A stretch of 64,000 bases of DNA. Source: Spirochaetota bacterium. GTDB taxonomy: Bacteria > Spirochaetota > UBA12135 > COTS27 > JAFLEE01. A program made the position numbers and the translations under genes. Below are positions 14,281 through 23,845 of the stretch, one piece after another (position 1 is the first letter of the stretch; every line of letters begins with the position of its first letter). The notes below the pieces were generated by a model. That model was not told the origin of the DNA, did not search any database, and was given only the letters and a program-made list of their open reading frames with translations. The DNA lies in NCBI GenBank assembly GCA_017302015.1, contig JAFLEE010000002.1, positions 4,301-68,300 on the forward strand. Reading direction: 5' to 3'.

Positions 14281-15309
14281 ATGCATAAGTGGCTTTTCCT
14301 GCCTGCCGCCTCCGTCTTTGAGACGGGCAAATCCGCCTCTCCATTCCGCACGGGGGCCTGCCGCGCGCTTTGGAAGCTCTCCGAAGCCGGCTTCGCCTTC
14401 GCATTTACCGTCGGCGAATCGGAGTCGAAGCGGCTGAAGAAAACGGCCCTCGACCATGATTTCCGCGCCGCGCACTTCGTTCGGGAAAGCCTCATGGTCG
14501 AGTTCATCGCCTCGGGTTTCCAGCCCGCCAAGTCGGGCAAGGATGGGCTCACCGACGCCAGTTCCTTCTTCACGCGCCACAGGGTCGATTTGAACTTATC
14601 GCTGGCCTTGGTTCCTCTCCCCCTGGCCTTGCCGAAAGAAATCGCCTCCCTCCACCCTGGCCCCGATTGGGGCGAGACGGTGACGCGGGTGCTCGCCCGG
14701 CCCCGGCGCGTTGAGATCCACCGGAAGACGAAGGAGACCGACATCCACCTCGTCCTCAACCCGGACGGATCGGGGCGTTCGTCCATCCACACCGGGATCG
14801 GGTTCTTCGACCACATGCTCGAGCAGGTCGCCCGCCACGGGGGGATGGACCTCAAGATCGATTGCAAGGGCGATCTTCACATCGACGCCCACCACACCGT
14901 GGAAGATACCGGGATCGCCCTCGGCGAGGCCCTCCGCGCCGCCGTCGGCGACAAGCGCGGCCTGTCCCGTTACGGCTCTTCGGCGCTCGGAAAGAAGCTC
15001 GAGACCGTGAGCCTGCTCCTTCCCATGGACGAGTCCCTGGCCACCTGCGCCCTCGATTTCTCCGGCCGGTCGCACCTCGTCTTCCAGGGCAAGTTCCGCC
15101 GGGAGAAGGTGGGCGACCTGCCGGTCGACCTGATCAAGCATTTCTTCGAGGCGGTCGTGCAGAACGCGGGGATCAACCTGCACCTCACCGTGCGCGGCGA
15201 AAACGACCACCACCAGGTCGAGGCGGCCTTCAAGGCCTTCTCGCGCGCGCTGCGCCAGGCATTCGTGCGCTCCGGCCAGGAACTCCCCAGCACCAAGGGC
15301 GTCTTGTAG
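14281..15309 (+). CDS. hisB: Imidazoleglycerol-phosphate dehydratase with vestigial HAD domain
   Basis: A 342-residue protein. Residues about 143-342 are a complete IGPD: KETDIHLVLNPDG, HTGIGFFDHMLEQVARHGG, DAHHTVEDTGIALGEAL, and NDHHQVEAAFKAFSRALR. It dehydrates imidazole glycerol phosphate in histidine synthesis. Residues 1-142 follow the course of the HAD histidinol-phosphatase half of bifunctional E. coli HisB (355 residues): WLFLPAASVF stands where FIDRDGTL should be, GACRALWKLSEAGFAFAFTV matches the GVIPELLKLQKAGYKLVMIT region, and WGETVTRVLARPRR matches the linker. The catalytic aspartates are missing, so phosphatase activity is probably lost. ATG 14281 has no Shine-Dalgarno and lies 6 nt after the tRNA. 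Confidence 0.9.
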   Translation: MHKWLFLPAASVFETGKSASPFRTGACRALWKLSEAGFAFAFTVGESESKRLKKTALDHDFRAAHFVRESLMVEFIASGFQPAKSGKDGLTDASSFFTRHRVDLNLSLALVPLPLALPKEIASLHPGPDWGETVTRVLARPRRVEIHRKTKETDIHLVLNPDGSGRSSIHTGIGFFDHMLEQVARHGGMDLKIDCKGDLHIDAHHTVEDTGIALGEALRAAVGDKRGLSRYGSSALGKKLETVSLLLPMDESLATCALDFSGRSHLVFQGKFRREKVGDLPVDLIKHFFEAVVQNAGINLHLTVRGENDHHQVEAAFKAFSRALRQAFVRSGQELPSTKGVL

Positions 15310-15318
15310 GCCGGCGCC

Positions 15319-18300
15319 TCAGGGGGTCGACCGCGGGGCGAAGACGCGGTAGAGGAGCGCCGAAGACCAGGCGCGGAAACGGTCGATCGAGGCGAAGACG
15401 GCGGGGATGACCACGAGGCTCAGCAAGGTCGAACTGATGAGCCCCCCGATGAGCAGGATGCCCATGCTCACCCTCTGGCTCGAGGCTTCGTTGAGGCCGA
15501 CGGCGATGGGGATCATCCCCGCGATGAGCGCGAAACTGGTCATGAGGATGGGCCGCAAACGGTTTCGACCGGCTTCCCGGATGGCGTCCTCCCGGGAGGC
15601 GCCCTCCCCGAGGAGCTGCACCGCCCGGTCCACGAGGAGGATCGAGTTCTTGGTCGCCACCCCCACGAGGAGGATACCGCCGATCATGGAAAAGATATCG
15701 AGGGATTTATGGAAGATCCCCAGGGCGAGGAAGCCCCCGGAGACGGCCAGGGGCAGCACGAGCATGATCGTGAACGGCGTCACGAAGGATTCGTAGAGGC
15801 TCGAGAGCACGAGGAAGATGAAGAGCACGCCGAGGGAAATGGCGAGGGCCATGTTGACGATGAGTTCGCGGTAATAGGTGGCCTGGCCGAAGAAGCCGTA
15901 GGTGACGCCCATGGGCACCTTGTAGGCCCCCCCGTCGGCCTGGCCGTCGAGGAGGGCGATGACGTCGGCGCGGGCGGTGCCGATGCCGGGGCCCCCGGCG
16001 GCCATATCGGCGGTGACCATGACATATCGGGTGCGGTTCTCCCGATTGATGCTGGCCAGGCCGGTGGCTTCGCGGGGCGCCGAGACCCGCGTCAGGGGGA
16101 TGAAGGCGCCGTTGATGTTGGGGACGCGGATCTGGCTATAGGCCTTGCGCAGGTCGCGTTGGTCCTCGCGCACGCGCACGCGGATATCGTACTCGCGCCC
16201 GCCCTCCCGGAAAACGGCCGGGATCGAGCCTTCGATCTGGGTGCGCAACTCGATGCCGACCATGTCGCTGGCGACCCCGAGCTCCTGAGTTTTGGCCTTA
16301 TCGATGACGACCTGGAACTCGGGGTTGCCCTCGCTGATGTTCACGTCCACATCCTTGAGGGCGGGGTGGTTGCGGATGCGCTCGAGGAGTTTCAGCGCGG
16401 TGGCGCGTACCTGGGCGAAATCGTTCCCGGCGATGCTGAGGTTGAAGGGACGGGCCCCGCTGCCCACCGGGTCGGTGTCGCGCACCTTCACCCGCGTCCA
16501 GGCCCAGGGCTTCAGGTCGGCCCTGAGGAGGTCCTTGAAGGCGCTGGTGGGGAGCGTGCGTTCCTTGCGGGGCACGAGGGTGACGAAGAAATTCGCCTTG
16601 TTCATCTCGCCGTTGGCGTTGCCCACGGTCAGCACGGTGGTCTTCACCTCCCGGTGGGAGCGGATGCGGCGGTCGATCTCGGCGGAGGCGCGCGCGGTGG
16701 CGTCCAGGCTGACCCCGGCCGGGAGTTCCAGGGAGATGGTGAACTCGCCGTCGTCCTGAACGGGGAAGAAGGTCTTCGGCACGTAGCGGTAGGCGACGAA
16801 GAGGCTTCCCGCGAAGATCAGGAGCGAGCCGAAGACGACCTTCACGGGCGACCGCATGGCGTAGCGCAGCACCCGGTCATAGGAGCGCTCGAGCCAGGCT
16901 TGGAAGGCCTCGGAGACCGACGCCATGGACCGGGAGAAGCGCACCAGGGGGTTGCGGGTGGATTTCCCGTGGTCGGGCGCCCCGATGAAATAGGCGGAAA
17001 GCATGGGGGCGATCGTCATGGCATCGAAGAGGCTCACGATCATGGCGAAGCAGATCGTCAGGCCGAACTCCTTGAAATACCGCCCGACGAGGCCTTGGAG
17101 GAAGGCGATGGGGCCGAAGACGGCCAGGATGGTGAGGGTCGTCGCCAGAACGGCCATGGTCACCTGCCGGGTGCCGAGCAGCGACGCCTCTTTCGGGGAA
17201 TGGCCGAGTTCGATGTGGCGGAAGATGTTCTCCCGGACCACGATGGCGTCGTCGATGAGGAGGCCGACGGTGAGGGAGAGGGCCAGGAGCGTCATCATGT
17301 TGATGGTGAAGCCCATGGCGTACATCAGGACGAAGGCCCCCAAAAGCGAGGTGGGGAGGGCGAGGCCCGTGACGAGGGTGGCGCGGACGCTGCCGAGGAA
17401 GAACCAGACGACCAGGATGGTGAGGAGGATGCCGAAGAAGATGGACTCCTTCACGTCGGTGACGTTGTCTCGGATGGCCCGCGCCCCGTCGCGGACGATG
17501 GAGAGTTCGGGGTTCCCCTTCCGCCCCTTGATCTGGGCGTTGATGTCGCCCACCCGCCGGGTGAGGTGGTCGGCCACCTCCACCGTGTTGGCGCCGCTTT
17601 GGCGGTAGATGTAGAAGAGCAGGCCGCGCTGCCCGTTGACGAAGGTGCGGCTCTTCTCCTCTTCGAGGGTGTCGACCACGCGGCCGAGGTCGGCGATGCT
17701 CACGGCGAACTCGTTGCCGGTGTAGCGGACCACCGTGTTCTTGATGTCATCGAGGGTGCGGAACTCGCCGAGGGCCCGGTAGACGGTCTGCTTGGCATCG
17801 TCGGCGGTCTTGCCCACGGGGATATTCTTGCCCACGTTGTTGATCTGGCGGGCGACCTGGAAGGCGAACACGTCGCGGGCGTTGAGTCGATCGCGGTCGA
17901 GTTCCACGAGGATCTCCCGCTTCCGGGCGCCGAGGATGTTGACTTGGGCCACCTGGTTCACCTGCTCGAAGCGGGGTGTGATGACTTCCTTGGCCAGGTC
18001 GAAGAGTTCCGCGTCGGTGAGGTCGGCCCGCAGGGTGACCACCTGCACGGGCTGGTCGCCGGGGTTGAAGGCGCGGATGGAGGGTTCCTTGGAATCGGTG
18101 GGGAGCTTGGGCCGGGCGGTGGAGACCCGGTCGCGCACGAGTTGGAGGTCGTAACGGACGTCGGTGTCGAGGTTGAACTCGACGAGGATGAACGAGTAGC
18201 CCTCGTGGCTCTCGCTGCGCATGTTCTGGATCCCCTGGATGCCGCTGATCTCGTCTTCCAGCACCTTGGTGACGAGGGTTTCGACTTCCTGGGGACCGGC

Positions 18301-18459
18301 GCCCGGGTATTGGGTGAGCACGATCACATAGGGAAAATTGACGTTGGGGAGGAGGTCGATCCCCAGTTTTTGGGAGAAGAAGATGCCGGCGGTGAGGATC
18401 AGCAGGACCAGGCAGGTGATGAAAATCGGGCGTTTGATCGAGAGTTCGGCGATATGCAT
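15319..18459 (-). CDS. RND efflux pump subunit (HAE-1/AcrB type)
   Basis: A 1046-residue inner-membrane exporter. The N-terminus IAELSIKRPIFITCLVLLILTAG is the first helix; porter-domain repeats and LLPNVNFPYVIVLTQYPGAGPQEVE follow; the proton-relay pair is in ALSLTVGLLIDDAIVVRENIFRH (about residue 400), and GDxxHG-like C-terminal helices end the protein. Length matches AcrB-like pumps. Start ATG 18459 lies 13 nt after the ankyrin gene stop with GGGG upstream. No membrane-fusion protein or outer-membrane channel gene is adjacent in view, so substrate and partners are unknown. The 3' end faces hisB. Confidence 0.93.
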   Translation of the reverse strand: MHIAELSIKRPIFITCLVLLILTAGIFFSQKLGIDLLPNVNFPYVIVLTQYPGAGPQEVETLVTKVLEDEISGIQGIQNMRSESHEGYSFILVEFNLDTDVRYDLQLVRDRVSTARPKLPTDSKEPSIRAFNPGDQPVQVVTLRADLTDAELFDLAKEVITPRFEQVNQVAQVNILGARKREILVELDRDRLNARDVFAFQVARQINNVGKNIPVGKTADDAKQTVYRALGEFRTLDDIKNTVVRYTGNEFAVSIADLGRVVDTLEEEKSRTFVNGQRGLLFYIYRQSGANTVEVADHLTRRVGDINAQIKGRKGNPELSIVRDGARAIRDNVTDVKESIFFGILLTILVVWFFLGSVRATLVTGLALPTSLLGAFVLMYAMGFTINMMTLLALSLTVGLLIDDAIVVRENIFRHIELGHSPKEASLLGTRQVTMAVLATTLTILAVFGPIAFLQGLVGRYFKEFGLTICFAMIVSLFDAMTIAPMLSAYFIGAPDHGKSTRNPLVRFSRSMASVSEAFQAWLERSYDRVLRYAMRSPVKVVFGSLLIFAGSLFVAYRYVPKTFFPVQDDGEFTISLELPAGVSLDATARASAEIDRRIRSHREVKTTVLTVGNANGEMNKANFFVTLVPRKERTLPTSAFKDLLRADLKPWAWTRVKVRDTDPVGSGARPFNLSIAGNDFAQVRATALKLLERIRNHPALKDVDVNISEGNPEFQVVIDKAKTQELGVASDMVGIELRTQIEGSIPAVFREGGREYDIRVRVREDQRDLRKAYSQIRVPNINGAFIPLTRVSAPREATGLASINRENRTRYVMVTADMAAGGPGIGTARADVIALLDGQADGGAYKVPMGVTYGFFGQATYYRELIVNMALAISLGVLFIFLVLSSLYESFVTPFTIMLVLPLAVSGGFLALGIFHKSLDIFSMIGGILLVGVATKNSILLVDRAVQLLGEGASREDAIREAGRNRLRPILMTSFALIAGMIPIAVGLNEASSQRVSMGILLIGGLISSTLLSLVVIPAVFASIDRFRAWSSALLYRVFAPRSTP

Positions 18460-18472
18460 GGGACCCCGGGGT

Positions 18473-18919
18473 TCATTTGGCGGCGTCGGCGGCCTGCAGA
18501 AGGGCCTGGATCTCTTCCCGGCCATAGCGTTTCGCGAAAAGGAGGGCCGTGGAACCGTAGCGGGAAGTCTTATGGACCTCCACCTTCAGTTCCAGGAGGA
18601 CCTTCACGGCCTCGGTATTGCCGAAGACGCACGCCATCATGAGGGCCGTCTGGCCGGCACCGTCTCCGAGATCCATGGCGTAGAAATTCTTCTCGGCGAT
18701 GAGGCGAACCATGGGGCCGGCGGCGAAGGCGCTGGCGAGGATGAGGGGGGTGCGTCCGAGGAAATCCCGCGCCGTAAGATCGGCCCCCGCGAGGATGGCG
18801 GCCTGGGCCCCCGGGAGGTCACCGGCGGTGATCGCATCGCGAAGGACCTGTTCCTGATTCGCGGGCGCGGCGGAAAGCAGGGCGAAGGAAAAAAACAGGA
18901 TGGCTCCCGGGCGTCCCAT
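18473..18919 (-). CDS. Secreted ankyrin-repeat protein
   Basis: A 148-residue protein with a signal peptide (GRPGAILFFSFALLSAAPA) followed by three to four ankyrin repeats: LRDAITAGDLPGAQAAILAGADLTARDFLGRTPLILASAFAAGP, then GQTALMMACVFGNTEAVKVLLELKVEV, then GSTALLFAKRYGREEIQALL. Ankyrin proteins mediate protein contacts; a periplasmic location is inferred. The ATG at 18919 has no Shine-Dalgarno, and a TATAAT box ends 7 nt before it, indicating a leaderless mRNA. It is co-directional with the RND gene 13 nt downstream and probably co-transcribed. Confidence 0.85.
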   Translation of the reverse strand: MGRPGAILFFSFALLSAAPANQEQVLRDAITAGDLPGAQAAILAGADLTARDFLGRTPLILASAFAAGPMVRLIAEKNFYAMDLGDGAGQTALMMACVFGNTEAVKVLLELKVEVHKTSRYGSTALLFAKRYGREEIQALLQAADAAK

Positions 18920-18926
18920 GGAGCAG

Positions 18927-18956
18927 ATTATAGGTTGGTCCGGGAATGCTTTCCAA
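18927..18956 (-). promoter_or_regulatory. Promoter of the ankyrin - RND operon
   Basis: Read on the minus strand: TTGGAA (18956-18951), 18-nt spacer, TATAAT (18932-18927), then 7 nt to the ATG at 18919. Confidence 0.6.
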
Positions 18957-18976
18957 ATGGGGGGATCCCGCACGCG

Positions 18977-21163
18977 TCAGGGAACGGTCGCGGATACCAG
19001 GGCGATGCGATTCACCCAATCGACGGTTTTCCCCGACAATTCCCGGCGGAAACGCTCGGCGATCCGAGCGGTCGCGGACGGGCCCAGGGCGCGCTCGAGG
19101 GAAGCTTTCCAGGGAGAGGGGCCCTCCACGGGGAACCACCGGGCGAGTTCGCGGGCGCTGAGGTGGCGACGAAAGGCGAGGGCTTGGAATTGGATGCGGA
19201 CCCCCTCCCAACCGGCCGCCTCGATCTGCGGTTTCAGTTCGCCGGAAGCGATTCGAAAACGGCCTTGCGGGGAGTCGGCATAGAGGGATTCTTCCGCCCG
19301 GGAGACGGTTTCCGCTTCGCCGGAATCGCTCCATTTGAGGAGAGAAGTGAGGCGCGCTGACTCTCGGGGAATCCGTTGGGCGAAGAGCAAACGCGCGCCG
19401 GGGGCCGCGATCGACCTGAGGCGCGGTAAGTCTGCCGCCGGGAGGGGATCGATGGCCAGGATCAAATCAAAGCGCAATCGGGAGGATGGTTCAGGGATCT
19501 GGGGGTGGATCTGCCATGCTTCTTTCGGCACGCCGGCAGGGATCCGGCTGGAAAGGAGGCCGGCCAGACTCGCCTCTTCGAGCGCCGCATGGACGCCCGC
19601 ATGGCCCGGTTGGCGCAGGGCTTCCCAAAAAAGAAGCCCCGTATCGGCGCCGGGGATGAGGAGAAGGCGATCCCGAAGGTTGGCGGCCTCTTGAAAGAGC
19701 CATTGGCGCATGAAGTCGAAACTGCGCTCCTCTTCGCCCAAGGCTCGCGCCATGAAGGATTCCTCCTGGCCGCCTGCGCCCCCGTCCAGGACCCGGGCGA
19801 TTTGGATTTCTCGCCGGCGCTCGAGGGTGGGTTTGACCGCGCCCTCCCAGCCCAGTTCGCCCGGTTGCCAGAAAATCCTCCCGCGGAGGTTTTCGGGGAG
19901 GTACTCCTGGGAAACCCAATGGTCGGTGAAGGCGTGGGGGTAGAGGTAGCCCTTCCCGTGGCCGAAGCCTTCCTTATCGCGATTGCCGTCTTTCAGCGGA
20001 TCGGGGACCTCACCGGTCTTGTCGGTCTCGGTGGCCTTGAGGGCGTCGAAGAAGGCCATGGTGGAATTGCTCTTGGGGGCGCCGCACAGGTAGAGGCACG
20101 CCTGGGAAAGATGGAAGCGGCCCTCCGGCAGTCCGACGTAATCGAAGGCTTGGGAGGCGGCCATCACGACCCCGAGTGCCTGGGGATCGGCGAGGCCGAT
20201 ATCTTCGCTGGCCAGGATGATCATGCGCCGGAAGATGAAGCGGGGATCCTCCCCCGCGTAGACCATGCGGGCCATCCAATAAAGGGCGGCATCGGGATCG
20301 CTCCCGCGCACGCTCTTGATGAAGGCCGAGATGACGTCGTAATGGGCATCGCCGTCCTTGTCGTAGAGCACGGCCTTCTGTTGGATGGATTCTTCGCAGA
20401 TGGCCAGGGTGAGGCGGATGACGCCGTCGTCCCCGGGGGGGGTCGTCTCCACGGCGAGTTCGAGGGCGTTGAGGAGGGACCGGGCGTCGCCCGAGGCCGT
20501 GTGCACCAGGTGGTCGAGGCACTCCGCGGGGAGATCGACTTTTTTCGAGCCGAAGCCCCGCGAGGCATCGGCGAGGGCCTGCCGGGCGACGCGCGCCAAA
20601 TGGGACGCGTCCAAGGGGCGGAGTTCGAAGATGCGCGAGCGGGAAACCAGGGCCTTATTGACCTCAAAATAGGGGTTTTCGGTGGTGGCCCCGATGAGGG
20701 TGAGGAGCCCGCTCTCGACGTGGGGGAGCAGGGCGTCTTGCTGGGCCTTGTTGAAGCGGTGGACCTCGTCGACGAAAAGGAGGGATTTCTGGCCCTGGGT
20801 TCCCAGGGTGCGCTCGGCGGCCTCGATGGCTTCGCGGATATCCTTCACCCCGGCGAGCACCGCATTGAGGGCGATGAAACGGCAGCGCGTGGTGTTGGCG
20901 ATGACGCGGGCCAGGGTGGTCTTGCCCGTGCCGGGCGGTCCGTAGAAGATCACGCTGGTGAGTTGGTCGATCTGGATGGCCCGCCGCAGGAGGCGGCCTT
21001 CGCCGAGGATGTGCTCCTGGCCGATGAACTCCTCCAGGGTGCGAGGCCGCATGCGGGCGGCCAGGGGTTCATGGCGGCCGCGGGCCTCCCGCGCCGCGGC
21101 GGAGAAAAGATCGTCTTGGCCGGCGTCAGCCAACGGGGGGCGCTCCCCGGCGCATGGCGCCAT
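18977..21163 (-). CDS. rarA: RarA/MgsA AAA ATPase fused to an extra C-terminal domain
   Basis: A 728-residue protein. Residues about 30-440 are a full RarA (replication-restart and recombination ATPase): [19 protein letters not shown], Walker [10 protein letters not shown] (75-83), Walker [17 protein letters not shown], sensor GATTENP, and the tetramerisation region ending [16 protein letters not shown]. Residues about 440-728 form a second domain of predicted alpha/beta character ([21 protein letters not shown]...[11 protein letters not shown]) that looks methyltransferase-like, as in the long RarA/unknown-domain fusion proteins known from cyanobacteria. The ATG at 21163 overlaps the upstream phosphatase gene by 38 nt; a TTG about 10 codons later is an alternative. 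Confidence 0.9.
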   Translation of the reverse strand: MAPCAGERPPLADAGQDDLFSAAAREARGRHEPLAARMRPRTLEEFIGQEHILGEGRLLRRAIQIDQLTSVIFYGPPGTGKTTLARVIANTTRCRFIALNAVLAGVKDIREAIEAAERTLGTQGQKSLLFVDEVHRFNKAQQDALLPHVESGLLTLIGATTENPYFEVNKALVSRSRIFELRPLDASHLARVARQALADASRGFGSKKVDLPAECLDHLVHTASGDARSLLNALELAVETTPPGDDGVIRLTLAICEESIQQKAVLYDKDGDAHYDVISAFIKSVRGSDPDAALYWMARMVYAGEDPRFIFRRMIILASEDIGLADPQALGVVMAASQAFDYVGLPEGRFHLSQACLYLCGAPKSNSTMAFFDALKATETDKTGEVPDPLKDGNRDKEGFGHGKGYLYPHAFTDHWVSQEYLPENLRGRIFWQPGELGWEGAVKPTLERRREIQIARVLDGGAGGQEESFMARALGEEERSFDFMRQWLFQEAANLRDRLLLIPGADTGLLFWEALRQPGHAGVHAALEEASLAGLLSSRIPAGVPKEAWQIHPQIPEPSSRLRFDLILAIDPLPAADLPRLRSIAAPGARLLFAQRIPRESARLTSLLKWSDSGEAETVSRAEESLYADSPQGRFRIASGELKPQIEAAGWEGVRIQFQALAFRRHLSARELARWFPVEGPSPWKASLERALGPSATARIAERFRRELSGKTVDWVNRIALVSATVP

Positions 21164-21848
21164 CGGCGGAGGCGGGCTTGGGCATCTTGAGTTTCTTGTT
21201 CACCAATTGGATCTTGTTCTTGCGGGTATGGATCTTGATGTATTGGAGCCGCCGCCCCAGCCCGTGGCCGCTATTGAGGTAGGTCTTTCCGTTCTTGTCG
21301 AGGCGCTCCTGGATGTGGGTGTGCCCGCAGATGACGATGTCGAACTTCTGGAACATGCGCTGGGCGTACTCGTAGGTGTTCTTCTCGACATTCTTGTCGA
21401 ATTTTTCGGAATAGATATGGGAAAAAACCTTCTCGAGGCGGATCCCCAGGAATCGTTCGAGCCAGCCGGCGAAGAGGACGAAGGCCCGCATGAAGGGGCC
21501 GACCATCCAGCGGTCGTTCTGGAATCCGTGGCTGACGAGCACGCGCCGCCCGTCGGCCAGGCTGAAGAAATACGTGAAATTGCCCATGAGATCGTAATCG
21601 TGGTTGCCCACGAGGAGGATGATCTCGGGGGTCTTGCGGATGAGATCGTAGAGCACGGGGTGGGCGCGGCGCACGCGGAACTCCGAGCATTTCCAGAATT
21701 CGAAAATGTCGCCGTTGAGGAGGATCGTGTAGCCCTTGGCCAGGAGCTTCATCCACTCCCGCATCACCGCGTAGTCCTTCCTCCCGAAGAGGTCGTGGCG
21801 GCCCCCGTCGCCGAGGTGGAGATCGGAAAAGACGGCGTATTTGGCCAC
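21126..21848 (-). CDS. Calcineurin-like metallophosphoesterase (LpxH-like)
   Basis: A 240-residue protein with all metal-binding motifs of the superfamily: FSDLHLGDGG, LLNGDIFEFW, LLVGNHDYDL, VSHG and CGHTHIQ. The layout is close to UDP-2,3-diacylglucosamine hydrolases of lipid A synthesis, but the family also has other phosphodiesterases and no lpx genes are adjacent, so the substrate is open. The start is the GTG at 21848, 6 nt after the lipoprotein stop. The gene overlaps rarA by 38 nt. Confidence 0.88.
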   Translation of the reverse strand: MAKYAVFSDLHLGDGGRHDLFGRKDYAVMREWMKLLAKGYTILLNGDIFEFWKCSEFRVRRAHPVLYDLIRKTPEIILLVGNHDYDLMGNFTYFFSLADGRRVLVSHGFQNDRWMVGPFMRAFVLFAGWLERFLGIRLEKVFSHIYSEKFDKNVEKNTYEYAQRMFQKFDIVICGHTHIQERLDKNGKTYLNSGHGLGRRLQYIKIHTRKNKIQLVNKKLKMPKPASADGAMRRGAPPVG

Positions 21849-21854
21849 GGGGTT

Positions 21855-22442
21855 TTAGCGCGAGGCGGCCCGCGCCACGGGGTAGCGGATGAGGGTCAAA
21901 TATTTGTCGGGATTCCCCTTGCCGAACATCCCCGGACCCCTCAGGTATTCTTCCTCGTGGGGCCCCGCGATCCGGTAGCCTTGATCCGTGATGAAGGCTT
22001 TGAGCCGGGCGATGGATTCCACTTCTTTGGCATATGGGCCGAGGTGCAGGATCTCGGCCGTGGGCCCGTAGGCCCAAGAAGCGAGCCGAAGCCTCCCGCG
22101 ATTCGTGAAAGCATGACTCTCGAGGGTATCGGGAACCGGTAGGCCGACTTCCCCATGCCAGGTGGATTTCGGGGTTTTTTCGAACGTGTTGGGGAATCGG
22201 GCCTTGGGGGCGGCGTCGGGAAGGCCGTATTCGCGTTTCAATTTGTACCAAGCGGAAAAAAGCTCCTTCATCGCGCCCTTCATCCACAGATCGGGATCGC
22301 CGTCGCCCTCGATGACGAGCATGCGTTCATCGGGGCGGTCGCTGATGCGGGGCGTTTTGAGCGTCTCGTAACGGGAAAGATCGGGACCGCAGGCGCACAG
22401 GGCAAAAATTAGAATGAGGCAAAAAGGTGCGGTCATTGGCAT
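21855..22442 (-). CDS. Lipoprotein with GyrI-like small-molecule-binding domain
   Basis: A 195-residue protein. The N-terminus (PFCLILIFALCAC) is a lipoprotein signal with the Cys of LCAC as the lipidated residue. The C-terminal about 90 residues carry the GyrI-like/AraC effector-binding pattern: ASWAYGPTAEILHLGPYAKEVESIARLKAFI, then GYRIAGPHEEEYLRGPG and YLTLIRYPV. These domains usually bind small cationic ligands inside cells; a lipid-anchored version suggests envelope ligand binding (inference). ATG 22442 has GGAG 5 nt upstream. First gene of the lipoprotein - phosphatase - rarA set. Confidence 0.8.
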   Translation of the reverse strand: MPMTAPFCLILIFALCACGPDLSRYETLKTPRISDRPDERMLVIEGDGDPDLWMKGAMKELFSAWYKLKREYGLPDAAPKARFPNTFEKTPKSTWHGEVGLPVPDTLESHAFTNRGRLRLASWAYGPTAEILHLGPYAKEVESIARLKAFITDQGYRIAGPHEEEYLRGPGMFGKGNPDKYLTLIRYPVARAASR

Positions 22443-22487
22443 GGGGGCTCCAAGAGTGGCCGGGAAAGGGTGATTCAGATGGAGGAT

Positions 22488-22495
22488 AGTATAAT
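22488..22495. promoter_or_regulatory. Overlapping divergent -10 boxes
   Basis: TATAAT on the plus strand (22490-22495, towards the GNAT-like gene) and TATACT on the minus strand (22493-22488, towards the lipoprotein gene) overlap. -35 elements are weak on both sides. Confidence 0.5.
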
Positions 22496-22578
22496 TTATC
22501 GCGCTTTTGAACAAAAGAACCGGTATCCCGTCACCTTGGCTTGCCCAGGCCGCGGGAATTCGACCGAAGAGAGGGCCC

Positions 22579-23775
22579 ATGGCTGATATCGAGATTCGAC
22601 CGATCGATCGCATGAAAGAACCGGGTCGGTTCGAAAAAGAATTCGTGCTATTCCCCTGGAAGATCTACCGCTCGAAGGAAAACCGGTCCAAGGGCTGGGC
22701 GAAAGCCTGGTGTCCGCCGCTCATCATCGACCATATGGATCGTTTCAACACGACCAAGAACGAGAAACTCAAGCGCATCACCGCGCAAGCCTTCCTGGCC
22801 TATCGCGGCGGCGAAACCGTCGGCCGCATCACGGCCCAGATCAACCACGCCCACATCGAATACTTCAAGGAAGACGTGGGATTTTTCGGCTATTTCGAGT
22901 GCATCGAGGACAAGGCCGTCGCCCATGCGCTCTTTGAAGCCGCCGCCGCCTGGGTGCGCGAGCGGGGCGTGCGCCGCATCCGCGGGCCCTTTAGTTTTTC
23001 GATCGCCGATGATTGGGGCTGGAAATGCGATTTGGGCCCCGACATGCCGGCGGGTTACGACACCATGCCCATGGTCTACCAGCCCCACAATCCCCCCTAT
23101 TACAACGAGTTCGCGACTTCTTGGGGCATGACCAAACTCCAGGACCACCTGGCCTACCACCTCGACATGGAGAAGGGCCTCTCCGAGAAGATGCACCGCG
23201 TGGCGGAGCTCGTCGAGAAGAAGGCGAGCAAGTTCGGGAAAATCACCTACCGCCACGTCAAACTGAGCGACTGGGACCGAGAGATCGCCCTGGTGCGCGA
23301 AGTCATCGACGACGCCTGGGAACCGAATTGGGGCCAGGTGCCCTACACCCCCGCGGAACTCGACCATGACGCCAAAGACCTGAAGATGGTGATGGAAGAG
23401 CGCCTCATTTGGCTGGTCTTCATCGGGGACGAGATCGCCGGGTTCATCATGGGCCTCCCCGACGTGAATCTGGTGCAATCGAAGATCAACGGACGCCTGC
23501 TGCCCTTCGGCCTCTTGCGGCTGCTGTGGGCCGTGAAGGTGCGCCGGCGCTGGGCGCGGGGCCGCTGCACCCATTTGGGCATCAAGCGGAAGTTCCAGCA
23601 CCGGGGTCTGGAAGCGCCGCTGATCGTCAAGCTCTTCCAGGCGGGCCGTGAGATCGGCGTCGTCGATTGCGAGCTTTCCTGGATCCTCGAGAGCAATAAG
23701 CCCATGCGCACGCTGGCCGAACCCTTCAGCGACCGCATTTGGATGAGCTACCGCTCCTACGAAAAAGCGATCTGA
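22579..23775 (+). CDS. GNAT-fold acetyltransferase-like protein
   Basis: A 398-residue cytoplasmic protein. Two GNAT-like halves can be seen: an N-terminal one with FLAYRGGETVGRITAQINHAHIEYF followed by FGYFECIEDKAVAHALFEAAAAWVRERGVRRIRGP, and a C-terminal one with WLVFIGDEIAGFIMGLPDVN...LGIKRKFQHRGLEAPLIVKLFQAGREIGVVDCELSWILESN. The C-terminal glycine/arginine segment (RKFQHRGLEA) is the pyrophosphate-binding loop position. Substrate unknown; long GNAT proteins like this are common in bacteria. GAGAGGG precedes the ATG at 22579. A strong terminator follows the stop. Confidence 0.72.
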   Translation: MADIEIRPIDRMKEPGRFEKEFVLFPWKIYRSKENRSKGWAKAWCPPLIIDHMDRFNTTKNEKLKRITAQAFLAYRGGETVGRITAQINHAHIEYFKEDVGFFGYFECIEDKAVAHALFEAAAAWVRERGVRRIRGPFSFSIADDWGWKCDLGPDMPAGYDTMPMVYQPHNPPYYNEFATSWGMTKLQDHLAYHLDMEKGLSEKMHRVAELVEKKASKFGKITYRHVKLSDWDREIALVREVIDDAWEPNWGQVPYTPAELDHDAKDLKMVMEERLIWLVFIGDEIAGFIMGLPDVNLVQSKINGRLLPFGLLRLLWAVKVRRRWARGRCTHLGIKRKFQHRGLEAPLIVKLFQAGREIGVVDCELSWILESNKPMRTLAEPFSDRIWMSYRSYEKAI

Positions 23776-23794
23776 ACGAAATCATGAAGATTCG

Positions 23795-23845
23795 ACGGCG
23801 CGGAAGTTCTCCGAAAGGGGATCTTTCGCGCCGTTTTCTTTTTTT
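23795..23845 (+). terminator. Rho-independent terminator after the GNAT-like gene
   Basis: Arm ACGGCGCGGAAG (from 23795) pairs with CTTTCGCGCCGT (ending 23834) with one mismatch, then TTTCTTTTTTT. This is the clearest intrinsic terminator in the window. Confidence 0.85.

Noticed and set aside
15709-18642. 977-residue plus-strand ORF opposite the RND pump gene
   Set aside because: It is rich in Gly, Asp, Glu and Ala, has no domain or ribosome site, and mirrors a full-length RND gene; such antisense frames are common at high GC.
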